Positions 16,208 through 25,899 of a stretch of DNA of 64,000 bases are shown one piece after another. Source of the stretch: Oscillospiraceae bacterium (GTDB lineage Bacteria > Bacillota > Clostridia > Oscillospirales > Oscillospiraceae). The notes beneath the pieces are model-generated. The model had not been told where the DNA came from. It saw only the letters and a program-made list of their open reading frames with translations, and did not search any database. Location: NCBI GenBank assembly GCA_015068135.1, contig SVLB01000008.1:1-64000 (forward strand), written 5' to 3'. How positions within the stretch are numbered: position 1 is the first letter of the stretch; every line of letters begins with the position of its first letter. The position numbers and the translations under genes were made by a program.

Positions 16208-19200
16208 TCAGCCGCTGATCAGGGAGAGCTCGCCGTCGGCATTGACGATCTGCAGTGCCGTATTCACCGGCAGGAAGCAGTCTTCGTCATTGGGATCTGT
16301 AATGGTCGTAAATGCACCGATCACATCCATATCCACACCGATGGAGGAGGTATCCTCCAAGCCGTCGGCAGACACAGTGATCCGGGCATTGGCGCACAGC
16401 TCGATCTCCGTCAAAGCAACCGTACCGCCCACAGTAACAGAGACATTCTTGGACTGAACGTCGATCTTGTCCTCTACCGTGGTATTGGCGATAGAGAATT
16501 TGACTGTACCGCTGTTGGCACCCAGACGGATATCGCCGCCCTGGATGACCGCGCCGTCAATGGTGATCTCAGCCTTGGCAGAAGCTGCATTGGCAAAAGC
16601 GGAGATGTTGCCGCCCGTACCGCCCGTAGTGCCGTTCTTCAGAGTGCCGCCGGTCATGGTCAGCTTACCGAATACCGCCAGATTGCCGCCACTGGACTTG
16701 GCATAGCCGTTTTCAATGACAGTGTTGCCGCTGATAATCAGGTTGCCGCTGCCACCGATGCGGATATTGCCGCCCTCGGAATCCGTACTGCCGCCGCTGA
16801 TCTTACCGGACTGGAACTGAACCGAGCCGCCGTCCAGGTTCACAGAACCGCCGGAGCCCTTGGCATGACCATTCAGGATCTGGGTACCACTCAGCTCGAA
16901 GACATTGACGGAGCTGTTCGCCACATTCACGTTGGCACCGCTGCCGGTTCTGGCAGTGCCTTCAGACACCGTGCCGCCGTAGAGATAGAGCTTACCGGAG
17001 GAGAGCATGATGTTACCGCCGGAGGTCGCATTGCCGCCGGTGACCGTGCCGCCGTACATATACACCTCAGAATTATTGGTAATGTTGATATTACCGCCGC
17101 TGGAGGTCGTGTATCCGTCATGGATGTTGCCTGCATAGATATTCAAGGTGGCAACACCGGCCGCGGCATCATTCTTATTACCCATATAGAAGATAGCGCC
17201 ATTGCAAATCGTACCCTTGGAGGTAAAGTTACCGCCGTAGATGTTGATCACAGGGTTATTGCCGTTCTCGTTGTAAGCATAGGCTACACCGCCGTAGACC
17301 TTTCCGCCGCTTGCAGAGCTGTTGTCGTAATGGGTCTCGATGCCGCCCTTGAAGTTGCCGTCAGCATCCTTCTGGCAATCGGTGATATTCAGGGTGCCTT
17401 TGAGCACACGGAATACGCGGACCGACTCAGAGGTGGTAATGGTATGACCGTTGAGGCAGATACTCAGGGTATTGCCCTTTTCCACATTCACATTGGCCGT
17501 CAGATGCACATCCTCAGTCAGAACGATCCGTCCGGAAGCGGGCAGCTTGTCAGTCTCGCCCCAGGGGGTCCATCTGACAGTATCGCAGGAGGTGTGCCCG
17601 CCCAGATTCTCCGCATTACCGCCGCAGAGGCAGTGCTCATGGAGGAACTTGGGAGTCAGGTACAGGTCGCCGTTTTTGTTCTCGACCTTATAGTTTTCCG
17701 TATCGGCAGGGACGAAGCATGCCTCATCGTTGGCATCGGTGATGGTGGCAAACGCCAGGGTATCATCGACCACAGATACGATGATGCTGGAATCGTCTTC
17801 CAGGCCTTCCTCGTGGATGCCGATTCCCTGACCGGCAGCCAGAACCACATTCAGATCGGTGACCTTGCCGCCAACATACAGGCTGTTGTTGCCGTCCTGG
17901 ACATTCACAGTGCCGTCAATATTGGTACCCAGCAGAGTCAGCTTAGTGGTACCGCTGTTGGAGCCCATGCGGATATTGCCCTCAATGGTGCCACCGGAAA
18001 TCACAATTTCGGGGTTTACATCTGCCAGGTTGGCAAAGGTCAGGATGTTATTGCCTGCGCCGGTGCCCACGCAGTTGCCCAGGAAGCCGCCGGAAATCTC
18101 CATCTTACCCATGCAGGTGATGTTACCGCCCTGTCCCTGCTCGATGATTGCATCCTTAGAGATAGAGGCATGGCCGTTCTTGCCCACACGCAGGTTGCCG
18201 CCTTCCACGGCCTTGTTTCCGGTAAGCTTGCCGCCTTCCATGTTGAAATAACCCACATCCGCATTCACTGCACCGCCGTTACCGGAGGCGGTACAGCCGG
18301 TAATAACACCGCCGTACATATTCAGAACAGAGTCGTTACCGATATACAGACCGGCACCACTGCTGTAGCTGGAAGCACCCTGAATCGTACCATCGTAAAT
18401 ATTCATGGTTGCCACGCCGGCCTTGTCATTGGAGGAATTACCCAAGTAGCCGATACCGCCGTTGGTGACCTTACCGGTATGCTCCAGGGTACCGCCGTAG
18501 ATGTTCAGAACGGGGTTTCTGCCGTCGGAGTTGTACATGTAGAACAGACCGCCATAGGTAGCAACGTTCTTACCGTTGGCATCCACCGGGCAGGTGAGGC
18601 TGCCGGAGATCTTGCCCTGGTACTCACCGTCCACCTTGTGGTCGCAGATGTTCAGGGTTCCGTGAATGTTGAAGAAGCGATCCTCGCTGGTGATGGTATG
18701 ACCGTTGAGGCAGATGGTAAGCTCATCGCCGGCATTGATCTCGATTCTGCCGTCGGCATAAACCGCATCGGCACTCAGATAGTAATAGCCGGGAAGCTGG
18801 ATCTGGGAAACACCGTCCCATTCGTACCAGGTCACGTCCTCTGTCACATGCTCGCAGGTATGCTCGCCCTCGGGCATCACATTGATGCGGCTCATCACGT
18901 AGACATAGTTGGTTTTGCCGTCAGCACCCTTCAGGCAGTGAATAAAGTCACCCAGCTGCAGCTTGGTGCGCTCACCCTGGTTATTCTCAAACTTATTGGT
19001 GGTAACGTTAAATACGTTCGGATCATCGGAGATGGTCCAGGTGGAAATGCTTCCGTCCTTATTGGTGGTCACCTGGTTGCCTTCGATCTTGGTAACGGTG
19101 GCATAGCTGATGCCGATGCCGCCCTTGCATTCCTTTGTAGACTTGGCGTGGAGGGCATGGATCGCAAAGCCCTCGTCGTCAAAGTCGATGCCTACGACCT

Positions 19201-21529
19201 TGGCAATTTCCAGGTCAATGGCATTGGCAACCTCCTTGTCCTTGGTCTTGACGGTAACTTCCTGGCCGTCATGAGCCATGCGGAAGGTATACACGCCGTC
19301 GGCATCGGGGACACGGGTGGTTTCGCCCAGGGTCGCATCGTACTTGCGGTCCAGGTTGTAGTATATACCGTAGTCCACATAGCGTTCCATCACGAACGCA
19401 TAGGAAACCTGCTTATCGCCATTTGCCAGGCAGTGGACAAGGTCACCCACCTGCAGTTCAGTCTCCTCGCCTCTGTTCTTGATGAAGTTGGTACTCACAT
19501 TGTAGATCTTGCAGTTCCAGGCCTTGGTCTCATAATAGGTCTTGGTAACCACACCGTTTTCGATCTTCTCCGTGGTAAAACCGTACTTGGAAACATCGGT
19601 GACATAGGCCCAGCTGGAGGTACCGCCGCCCTTGGTGACAACACAGTTGGAGGGGTGGATGGCGCGGTAAACGATACCGTCATAAACCTCCATAGCCAGG
19701 GTCTTTGCCGCCTGGGAATCGATATCGGTGGCGATCTTCTGGCTCTTGGTCTTTACCGTAACAGACTCGCCGTTGTGTGCCATCTCAAAGACATAGTAGC
19801 CCTCGGCATCGGGCACACGGGTGGTCAGCTTGGTAGTAGAATTATATTTTCTGGAGTAGTTCCAATAAAGCGGCAGATTTTCATAGCGGTTGACGATGAA
19901 GATCACACTGACCTCACCGTTCAGGTTCTGCAGAGTATGTACCCGGTCACCCACACGGACCTTGTCTACCTGGCCCACCAGTGCCGCATTGGAGGACACG
20001 TTATAGGTCTCGCAGTCCTCTGCAATGGTTCCCTGAAGCAGATCGCCGGTGCTGTCCTTCAAGACGGTAATGCTGTTGCCATCCAGGGCAGTCACGTCAT
20101 ACCAGCTGGCCCAGGTACCGCCAATGGTTACCTGATCGGGGGTATAGAACTTTTCGATCACGTCACCGTTCAGCTTCAGACCGAAGCACTTGGCCGCACG
20201 GGCATCGATCTTCTGCACGATGTCAGGATCCTGGGTCTTCACGATCTTTTGCTCACCCAGTACCGCTACCTTGATCCGGTACCAGCCGTCATAGTCAGGC
20301 GTGCGGGTGGTGAGCTTGGTCTTGGAGTCGTACTTCCGCTCCACATTCCAGTAGATCTCGGATTCCACAGGATTGCTGACCACGAACACAACACAAACCT
20401 GTCCACGGGAGTCACGCAAGCAGTGGCACTGCTGACCGACCTTCAGCTCCACAGGCTGACCAAACCACTCTCCGGTGCCGCTGACATCGTAGACCTTATA
20501 CTCTCTTGCCAGCCTGCCGGTATAGACAGTGCCCTTACCGCTGCCGGAAACACGGCGGAAGCTCACCTCGTTGCCGTCCACAGCAGTCAGGTGATACCAG
20601 GAGGCCGCACTGCCGCCACCGGTATAGGTACCGGCATGGTAAACGGCAGAGATATTGCCATCCTCGTCCACATCTGCACCGAAGCAGCGGGCAGCCTGGG
20701 AATCTATCTGGCTGGCGATCTCAATATCCCGGACCTTCAGGGTGATCTCCTCACCGTTCAAAGCCGCCTTGTATACAAAATTACCGGTAACATCACGTTC
20801 ACGGGTGGTCCGCTTGATGGCAGCATCATACTTGCGGTCGGAAATGAAGTACACATCGCCGGGAACCTTGTAGGGCTTCACGAACACATGGGTGATCTTG
20901 CCGTCTGCATCCTTAACCGCTATGACCTCGGCGTCGATACCGACAGTGCCGGGCAGACCCACCATCAGGCCTTCACCGCCCACATCCCAGATCTGGGTGT
21001 CCTCCTCCAGGATGAACTGACCGTTAAAGCCGTCCAGACCCACAGCGGAGTTAAACTTGATCACGTTACCCTCAACCGCTGTGACATAGTAGCCGTTGGC
21101 AGCCAGGCCGCCGGTAAAGGTCTCTACACGCACAGCATCCACAACCACGCCATCGCTATTAAACACAAGACCCATGATCTCCATCATATCGATCTTGTTG
21201 GCAACGGTGCGGTCTGCTACAGGCAGACGTACCTGCTCACCGTCAACGGCGAACTGGATGTAGATAAAGCCATCCTCACTGTCCACGGGGCGGACCATCA
21301 GGCTGCTTCCCCGATAGGTGGCACCGTCCACGTTCCAGTAGATCTTGCCGTCCAGGCCCTCGGTATGCGCGGGAGCCTCGGTGGTTTCGGTGGGCTGGGT
21401 CGCCTGGGTCTGCTTATCGGAATCACCGCCAAAGACAGTGAGCATAAGCGCAGCCGCAACAGCCAAAACCACAACCAAACAAGCCAAAATGACCCATTTG
21501 GTATTCTTTTTCTGACTCTGCTTCTTCAT
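16208..21529 (-). CDS. Giant membrane-anchored repeat protein: five ~155-aa repeats plus beta-helix modules (1773 aa)
   Basis: A 1773-aa protein with a lysine-rich N terminus and one transmembrane segment (about 12-33), so it is probably anchored with the rest outside. Residues about 61-860 hold five copies of a ~155-aa unit. Copies share IYWN..RKYD...TTR, a VKT/IDSQAAK helix, a GG..SWY..TA strand and GDxVHCL before a hydrophobic end. From about 870 the protein changes to beta-helix repeats (NIYGGT, GGNI) in two modules. One opens with CEHVTEDVTWYEW and one with CLCGGNAENLGGHTSC, each followed by LCLNGHTI. These modules match those of the 1667-aa protein. No sortase or S-layer motif is seen. 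GGAAGGAG precedes the ATG. Function unknown; an adhesin or glycan-binding surface protein is the likeliest reading. Confidence 0.82.
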   Translation of the reverse strand: MKKQSQKKNTKWVILACLVVVLAVAAALMLTVFGGDSDKQTQATQPTETTEAPAHTEGLDGKIYWNVDGATYRGSSLMVRPVDSEDGFIYIQFAVDGEQVRLPVADRTVANKIDMMEIMGLVFNSDGVVVDAVRVETFTGGLAANGYYVTAVEGNVIKFNSAVGLDGFNGQFILEEDTQIWDVGGEGLMVGLPGTVGIDAEVIAVKDADGKITHVFVKPYKVPGDVYFISDRKYDAAIKRTTRERDVTGNFVYKAALNGEEITLKVRDIEIASQIDSQAARCFGADVDEDGNISAVYHAGTYTGGGSAASWYHLTAVDGNEVSFRRVSGSGKGTVYTGRLAREYKVYDVSGTGEWFGQPVELKVGQQCHCLRDSRGQVCVVFVVSNPVESEIYWNVERKYDSKTKLTTRTPDYDGWYRIKVAVLGEQKIVKTQDPDIVQKIDARAAKCFGLKLNGDVIEKFYTPDQVTIGGTWASWYDVTALDGNSITVLKDSTGDLLQGTIAEDCETYNVSSNAALVGQVDKVRVGDRVHTLQNLNGEVSVIFIVNRYENLPLYWNYSRKYNSTTKLTTRVPDAEGYYVFEMAHNGESVTVKTKSQKIATDIDSQAAKTLAMEVYDGIVYRAIHPSNCVVTKGGGTSSWAYVTDVSKYGFTTEKIENGVVTKTYYETKAWNCKIYNVSTNFIKNRGEETELQVGDLVHCLANGDKQVSYAFVMERYVDYGIYYNLDRKYDATLGETTRVPDADGVYTFRMAHDGQEVTVKTKDKEVANAIDLEIAKVVGIDFDDEGFAIHALHAKSTKECKGGIGISYATVTKIEGNQVTTNKDGSISTWTISDDPNVFNVTTNKFENNQGERTKLQLGDFIHCLKGADGKTNYVYVMSRINVMPEGEHTCEHVTEDVTWYEWDGVSQIQLPGYYYLSADAVYADGRIEINAGDELTICLNGHTITSEDRFFNIHGTLNICDHKVDGEYQGKISGSLTCPVDANGKNVATYGGLFYMYNSDGRNPVLNIYGGTLEHTGKVTNGGIGYLGNSSNDKAGVATMNIYDGTIQGASSYSSGAGLYIGNDSVLNMYGGVITGCTASGNGGAVNADVGYFNMEGGKLTGNKAVEGGNLRVGKNGHASISKDAIIEQGQGGNITCMGKMEISGGFLGNCVGTGAGNNILTFANLADVNPEIVISGGTIEGNIRMGSNSGTTKLTLLGTNIDGTVNVQDGNNSLYVGGKVTDLNVVLAAGQGIGIHEEGLEDDSSIIVSVVDDTLAFATITDANDEACFVPADTENYKVENKNGDLYLTPKFLHEHCLCGGNAENLGGHTSCDTVRWTPWGETDKLPASGRIVLTEDVHLTANVNVEKGNTLSICLNGHTITTSESVRVFRVLKGTLNITDCQKDADGNFKGGIETHYDNSSASGGKVYGGVAYAYNENGNNPVINIYGGNFTSKGTICNGAIFYMGNKNDAAAGVATLNIYAGNIHDGYTTSSGGNINITNNSEVYMYGGTVTGGNATSGGNIMLSSGKLYLYGGTVSEGTARTGSGANVNVANSSVNVFELSGTQILNGHAKGSGGSVNLDGGSVQFQSGKISGGSTDSEGGNIRIGGSGNLIISGNTVIENGYAKSSGGNLAVFGKLTMTGGTLKNGTTGGTGGNISAFANAASAKAEITIDGAVIQGGDIRLGANSGTVKFSIANTTVEDKIDVQSKNVSVTVGGTVALTEIELCANARITVSADGLEDTSSIGVDMDVIGAFTTITDPNDEDCFLPVNTALQIVNADGELSLISG

Positions 21530-21577
21530 TGAAATACTCCTTCCCCTTTATAAAAACGGATATTTTCAGGTGTATTC

Positions 21578-21605
21578 ATTCTATCATAAATTTCGATTTT
21601 TGCAA
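21578..21605 (-). promoter_or_regulatory. Promoter of the 1773-aa exoprotein gene
   Basis: TTGCAA, 16-nt spacer and TAGAAT on the minus strand, about 50 nt before the start codon. Confidence 0.65.
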
Positions 21606-21723
21606 GAAAAACAGGCATTTATAACCCCGCTTCCCAGTTGTAGTTTTCTTTTTCTACACCTTGCACAAATTACACATATTTCTTTTGTGCATTTTTCCAT
21701 CTAACGTTGTAATAAGCCGCGCC

Positions 21724-21773
21724 ATCTTCTCCCCAGGGAGAAGGTGACAATTGACAATTGTCAATTGTCAATT
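21724..21773. repeat. Fragment of family B repeat plus CAATTGACAATT run
   Basis: TTCTCCCCAGGGAGAAGG is the right end of family B. It is fused to GACAATTGACAATTGTCAATTGTCAATTC, a self-complementary run also found at 24294-24418. Confidence 0.6.
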
Positions 21774-21774
21774 C

Positions 21775-21807
21775 AAAAAAAGCCGCCGGCCCGGGTGGGT
21801 CGGCGGC
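21775..21807 (-). terminator. Terminator of the glutamate mutase operon
   Basis: GCCGCCGACCCACCCGGGCC pairs with itself as GCCGCCG/CGGCGGC and is followed by seven T on the minus strand, 15 nt after the ldh-family stop codon. Confidence 0.85.
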
Positions 21808-21821
21808 AGTATCGCAATGGA

Positions 21822-22955
21822 TTATTTGATGATCTCAGGGGACTTGAAGCCTGCGGAGGCCTCGGGGATATAGCTGCCAAAGTACTTGCTAAAGTCCATA
21901 TTCAGGTACTGGCACATCTCGTAGACCTCCACCATGGTGTTGTCATTGACAGGGATGCCGTTTTCCATGAGCTTGCGCTCGGCCTCCACTTCCTTCTCAC
22001 CGTGGGTGTAGATCCGGGTCTGACCGTCAGCCTTGGGGGCATTGCGCAGGTCCTGCAGGTAAGCACTCAGGTGGGCCTTGATGCCCTCGGCATCGCCGAA
22101 GATCTTGGGATCGATGACCATAAAGCCATGGCAGATGCCGCCCTTGCCGCCCACACCGGTCTTGTCGGAGGTGGTACCCATGGCCATAATGGAGCTAAAC
22201 AGCTCGCAGACCATAGCCCAGCCGTAGCCCTTATGGCTGCCGGTGTCCTCGGTGGAGCCGCCCAAAGGCATAATGCCGCCGCCGTTCTTGGCGGCAATGT
22301 TATCCAAAACATCAGCCGCATCGTTGGAGGGGTGACCGTTCTTATCCAGCGCCCAGCCGTCGTGCAGAGGCTCGCCCTTCTTGTTATAGACCTCCAGCTT
22401 GCCACGGGTGACAACGGTGGTGGAAGCATCGAACCAGAAGGGGTAGGGCTCAGCGGGCATGGAGATGGCAATGGGGTTGGTGCCCAGCATAGCGGTACGG
22501 CCGTAGGTGGGGACCATGATAGCATTGGTGTTGGTGCAGGAAAGGCCGATCAGGCCCTGGTCGCAGGCCAGCTTTGCATAGTAGCCGGCAATGCCGTAGT
22601 GGTTGGAATTGCGAACCACCACCATACCGATGCCGGACTTCTTTGCCTTTTCGATAGCCATGGACATGGCCTTGTGACCGACTACCTGGCCCATGCCGTC
22701 TTCGGCGTCCAGCACAGCGGATACGGGGGTCTCAAAGACCACCTTGCCCTTGCTCTCCACCTTGATCATACCCTTTTGAATGAACTTGTAGTAGCGGTAC
22801 ATTCTCTGCATACCGTGGCTCTCGATGCCGATCCGGTCGGACATCAGCAGCACATCGGAGATGATCTTTGCTTCCTCGGCATTGAAGCCAAACTTCTGGA
22901 AGGCATCGTTGCACAGTGCCTCCAGCTTATCGTATTTCCAGTATTGATAACCCAT
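21822..22955 (-). CDS. Ldh-family NAD(P)-dependent 2-hydroxyacid dehydrogenase (malate/lactate/sulfolactate type)
   Basis: A 377-aa member of the malate/L-lactate/ureidoglycolate dehydrogenase family, which differs from the Rossmann-type lactate dehydrogenases. Family stretches are SHGMQRMYRYY near residue 45, VVVRNSNHYGIAGYYA near residue 115 and GTNPIAISMPA near residue 155. The ATG has GAGGAGG upstream. It is last in the glm operon, 55 nt after the methylaspartate ammonia-lyase gene, with a small GGGCCGATG hairpin between them. No mesaconate hydratase or citramalate lyase gene is present, so this enzyme may handle a product of the pathway or pyruvate. The substrate cannot be told from sequence. 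Confidence 0.85.
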   Translation of the reverse strand: MGYQYWKYDKLEALCNDAFQKFGFNAEEAKIISDVLLMSDRIGIESHGMQRMYRYYKFIQKGMIKVESKGKVVFETPVSAVLDAEDGMGQVVGHKAMSMAIEKAKKSGIGMVVVRNSNHYGIAGYYAKLACDQGLIGLSCTNTNAIMVPTYGRTAMLGTNPIAISMPAEPYPFWFDASTTVVTRGKLEVYNKKGEPLHDGWALDKNGHPSNDAADVLDNIAAKNGGGIMPLGGSTEDTGSHKGYGWAMVCELFSSIMAMGTTSDKTGVGGKGGICHGFMVIDPKIFGDAEGIKAHLSAYLQDLRNAPKADGQTRIYTHGEKEVEAERKLMENGIPVNDNTMVEVYEMCQYLNMDFSKYFGSYIPEASAGFKSPEIIK

Positions 22956-23010
22956 AGGGAATTCCTCCTCTTTAAGAAAGGGCCGATGGATCATCGGCCC
23001 TTATACTTTC

Positions 23011-24270
23011 TTACTTGCCGGCGGCCTTCTTAGCCTTCCGCATAGCAATGATACGGTTCATCTCATTGTAGACAATCATGTAGCCCTCGTCCACGCCCAT
23101 GCCGGGCTTGGCCAGGATCTGCACGGGCTTGGTAGCCATAGCGCAGTGGACACAGACCTGAGCGCTGCGGTCGGTCTCGTTGCAGGTACCGCCCTGGTAA
23201 GCGCCGATGCCCTTCTCCTGGCAGTACAGAACTGCCTCGATGGTGTTGTTCACGCCACCCAGGTCGGGAGTCTTGATCTGGACCATGTGACCGGCCTTGC
23301 GGTCAGCAAACTCCTTGATGTCCTCCAGGGTGTTGCACCACTCGTCAGCAACCAGCTCCACATCACAGCCACGGGCATCCAGCTCAGCGGTCAGACCGGC
23401 CAGGGCAACCACCTGGGTCTCACGGTCACAGTCGCAGTCCATGGGGCCCTCGATACGCAGATGGAAGGGCTTAGCGATCTTGCCCAGCTCCTCGATGTAG
23501 TCAGCCATGGCCTTGTAGTTGTTGTTGCCGAAGGCAGCGCCGATGGTGCCGTACACGTCAATGTGGAACACAGGCAGGTAGCTGTCGTCCAGGCGGGTCT
23601 GCAGGATACGGTCACGGAGCCATGCCACATACTCAGCCAGCTTCTCGCCCTTGGTGCCCAGCTTCTCCTCCACGTTGTTGATCAGAGCGTGGGGCAGGAC
23701 CTGAGCGCCCTTGATGATCATCTTGTCGGAGTTCATGTAGCGGTCATCACCGGACTGGGTGAAGATGTCGATGGGAGTCTCGGACACAGTGCAGCCGTAC
23801 TCATCGGCAACGACTTCGCACATCATACGGCCGGTTGCCTTGGCAACCGCATCCAGGATGGCCTGGGACATGCCGTAACGGATGGCGGTGTGCAGACGCT
23901 TGCCCTCAACCTCGATGGCTTCCATCATGGCACACAGGCCGCGGAAGTCGTTGGCTTCCTTGCCAACCAGCTGGGGCTTGATGTACTGATCGATCACGGG
24001 GATGAAGTCCTTAGCCAAAAACAGAGGATCCCGTCCGCCGGCGCCGGAGTACTGCACAGCGGCGCAGTCACCGAAGGCGACCTGGCCGTCCTCCAGAACG
24101 ATCATCACAGAGATGGACTCACCGGCCTGACGCACAGCGCGGAAGCCCTCGGTCACAGGCTCGCCGATGTAGAACATACCGTCATGACCGGCACCCTGCT
24201 TAATGGCACGCTGATCGTCGAAGTAGAAACCGGTACGACCGGCGGAACAAACAATATCAACAATTTTCAT
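23011..24270 (-). CDS. mal: Methylaspartate ammonia-lyase
   Basis: Removes ammonia from (2S,3S)-3-methylaspartate to give mesaconate, step two of glutamate fermentation by the methylaspartate route. The 419-aa length fits. The family's catalytic histidine lies in LPHALINNVEEKLG and the catalytic lysine in QIKTPDLGG, on an enolase-type barrel. Metal-ligand candidates are FHIDVYG, RIEGPMD and LVADEW. The ATG at 24270 has AAAGGAG upstream; the ORF-track extension runs into repeat sequence. It lies between glmE and the ldh-family gene and is separated from glmE by a 177-nt stretch of CAATTGACAATT repeats. Confidence 0.96.
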   Translation of the reverse strand: MKIVDIVCSAGRTGFYFDDQRAIKQGAGHDGMFYIGEPVTEGFRAVRQAGESISVMIVLEDGQVAFGDCAAVQYSGAGGRDPLFLAKDFIPVIDQYIKPQLVGKEANDFRGLCAMMEAIEVEGKRLHTAIRYGMSQAILDAVAKATGRMMCEVVADEYGCTVSETPIDIFTQSGDDRYMNSDKMIIKGAQVLPHALINNVEEKLGTKGEKLAEYVAWLRDRILQTRLDDSYLPVFHIDVYGTIGAAFGNNNYKAMADYIEELGKIAKPFHLRIEGPMDCDCDRETQVVALAGLTAELDARGCDVELVADEWCNTLEDIKEFADRKAGHMVQIKTPDLGGVNNTIEAVLYCQEKGIGAYQGGTCNETDRSAQVCVHCAMATKPVQILAKPGMGVDEGYMIVYNEMNRIIAMRKAKKAAGK

Positions 24271-24293
24271 AGTAATTACTCCTTTTCCAAAAA

Positions 24294-24418
24294 TACGAAT
24301 GGACAATTGACAATGGGCAATGGACAATTAAGGTATTTCCTTCGGAAATGCTTGAAAATCCATGGCCGAAGGCCATACGATAATTGTCAATTATCAATTT
24401 TCCATTGTCAATTCCGAT
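24294..24418. repeat. CAATTGACAAT / ATTGTCAATT repeat pair
   Basis: GGACAATTGACAATGGGCAA and the inverted ATAATTGTCAATTATCAATT with CCATTGTCAATTCC surround a core that holds TTTCCTTCGGAAA and ATGGCCGAAGGCCAT hairpins. The whole can fold as one long stem. It sits inside the glm operon between glmE and mal and may affect mRNA processing there. Confidence 0.6.
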
Positions 24419-24447
24419 TATCAAAGCTGTAAGCCCGTTGCTGAATC

Positions 24448-25899
24448 TCAATATCTGGGTCTGCCAACCAAGCGGCCCTTGCCGATGGCGTAGACATCGT
24501 CGATGACCATCTGGAAGGAAGCCTTGCGGTTTTCGAACTTGGCGCGCTCCTCGATCTTGGAGGCATGGAAGTCCTTCAGGTCCTTGGTGAAGGGCAGGTT
24601 GCCGGGGTTGAGGATACGGATCGCGCCCTCGTTGTCACGGCAGGGCAGCATCAGACCGGCATTGTAGCGGCAGGGAGCGAAGGGAACGTCCAGAACACCG
24701 GCTTCCACAGCGCGGCAAACGCCCACAGCGATGTCGCCGTTACCCAGCTCGAAGCACTTGTCCACGATGCAGCGGGTCTCCTGACGGATGATCTCCTTCT
24801 CCAGCTCCACCTTGTCGGAAGCCAGGACCTGGTCGGAGAGCATATTGACCACCTGCTTGGTGCAGCGCAGACCCTCGGCATTGGCCTCCATGGTGGGGAT
24901 ACCCACAGCCTCGTGAGGCGTCTTGACGATGACCTTGGTCGCCTTGGACAGAGCAGCGATCAGAGAGCCCATGGAGATAACGCCAAAGGCCTTGGCCTCG
25001 TCAGCGGGGAAGCCGCCCATCCACTGGTGCAGAACGGTGGTGACCTCCACGTCGTTGTAGCCGTACTTCTTCAGGTACTCATCGGTCAGCTCCTCCAGAG
25101 TGCGGATGGCAGCCACGTCCTGACGGAGGTTGCCGCACTGGCCATAGCCAACGGTGATGTTCTTAACGCCCTGCTCAGCAGCCAGCAATGCCTCGATAAT
25201 GGCAGCAGCGTGGGAAATGCAGGGGGGCACCAAAGTGCCGGTCAGGGGGCCGTAGGGCTCACGGTTGATGGAAACGCCCATCTCCTCGTACAGGCCGGTG
25301 AGGCGGTCAACATACTGCCAGTCACGGATGGTGCGCTCCATGGGAACGTTCTTGCAGTAGGGCAGGTTGTAGGAGATACCGCCGCCCTCGTAGGAGGTGA
25401 AGCCACCGGCAAAGGTGATCTCCGTGAGCAATCTGGCATCGGGAGTACCGTGACGGACCTGCATAGGTACGTTGACGGACTCGATGACCTGACGGCACTT
25501 GGCAACACCGTGGTTGACTGCGGGGAAGCCGTTCATCATGGCGCGGCCCAGACGGATGGACTCAGCGATGCCGTTTTCGGCTTCCTCATAGCGGTTCTGA
25601 CGGGTGTAGGAGTCGATGGTGGAGGGCAGCAGATCGGCCTCACCGTACTCCTCCAGGTACTTCATCAGCTTAATATGCTCTTCCACAACAGGAACACCGG
25701 CACGGGGCTGGATCAGGGTACGGCCCTCACGCTTGGCGGCCAGCAGCTTCTTGGCGAAGCTGCGGCTCTCGGGCATGGCCTTGTGGTAGGCGATGGCTTC
25801 TTCCAGGTTGACATCCTTACCGGTGGGCCACTGGGCCAGGACTTCCTGCCGCAGGGCTTCAAACTCGGCCTGGGGAATTCTCTTATTCTGAATTTCCAT
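24448..25899 (-). CDS. glmE: Glutamate mutase epsilon subunit
   Basis: Catalytic barrel subunit of coenzyme-B12-dependent glutamate mutase, which rearranges L-glutamate to (2S,3S)-3-methylaspartate together with GlmS. The 483-aa length is normal. Family stretches include [55 protein letters not shown] and [14 protein letters not shown]. The substrate-binding arginines of the family are matched by R residues in these segments. The ATG at 25899 is 10 nt from GGAG and is preferred over the TTG that abuts it. It overlaps the end of glmL by 17 nt, which points to translational coupling. Confidence 0.96.
   Translation of the reverse strand: MEIQNKRIPQAEFEALRQEVLAQWPTGKDVNLEEAIAYHKAMPESRSFAKKLLAAKREGRTLIQPRAGVPVVEEHIKLMKYLEEYGEADLLPSTIDSYTRQNRYEEAENGIAESIRLGRAMMNGFPAVNHGVAKCRQVIESVNVPMQVRHGTPDARLLTEITFAGGFTSYEGGGISYNLPYCKNVPMERTIRDWQYVDRLTGLYEEMGVSINREPYGPLTGTLVPPCISHAAAIIEALLAAEQGVKNITVGYGQCGNLRQDVAAIRTLEELTDEYLKKYGYNDVEVTTVLHQWMGGFPADEAKAFGVISMGSLIAALSKATKVIVKTPHEAVGIPTMEANAEGLRCTKQVVNMLSDQVLASDKVELEKEIIRQETRCIVDKCFELGNGDIAVGVCRAVEAGVLDVPFAPCRYNAGLMLPCRDNEGAIRILNPGNLPFTKDLKDFHASKIEERAKFENRKASFQMVIDDVYAIGKGRLVGRPRY

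Noticed and set aside
15908-21532. 1874-aa ORF on the plus strand, the longest in the track
   Set aside because: It begins inside the rodA-like gene and then runs antisense through the 1773-aa exoprotein. His/Asp/Gly-rich, repeat-driven product with no ribosome site; a shadow of the minus gene.
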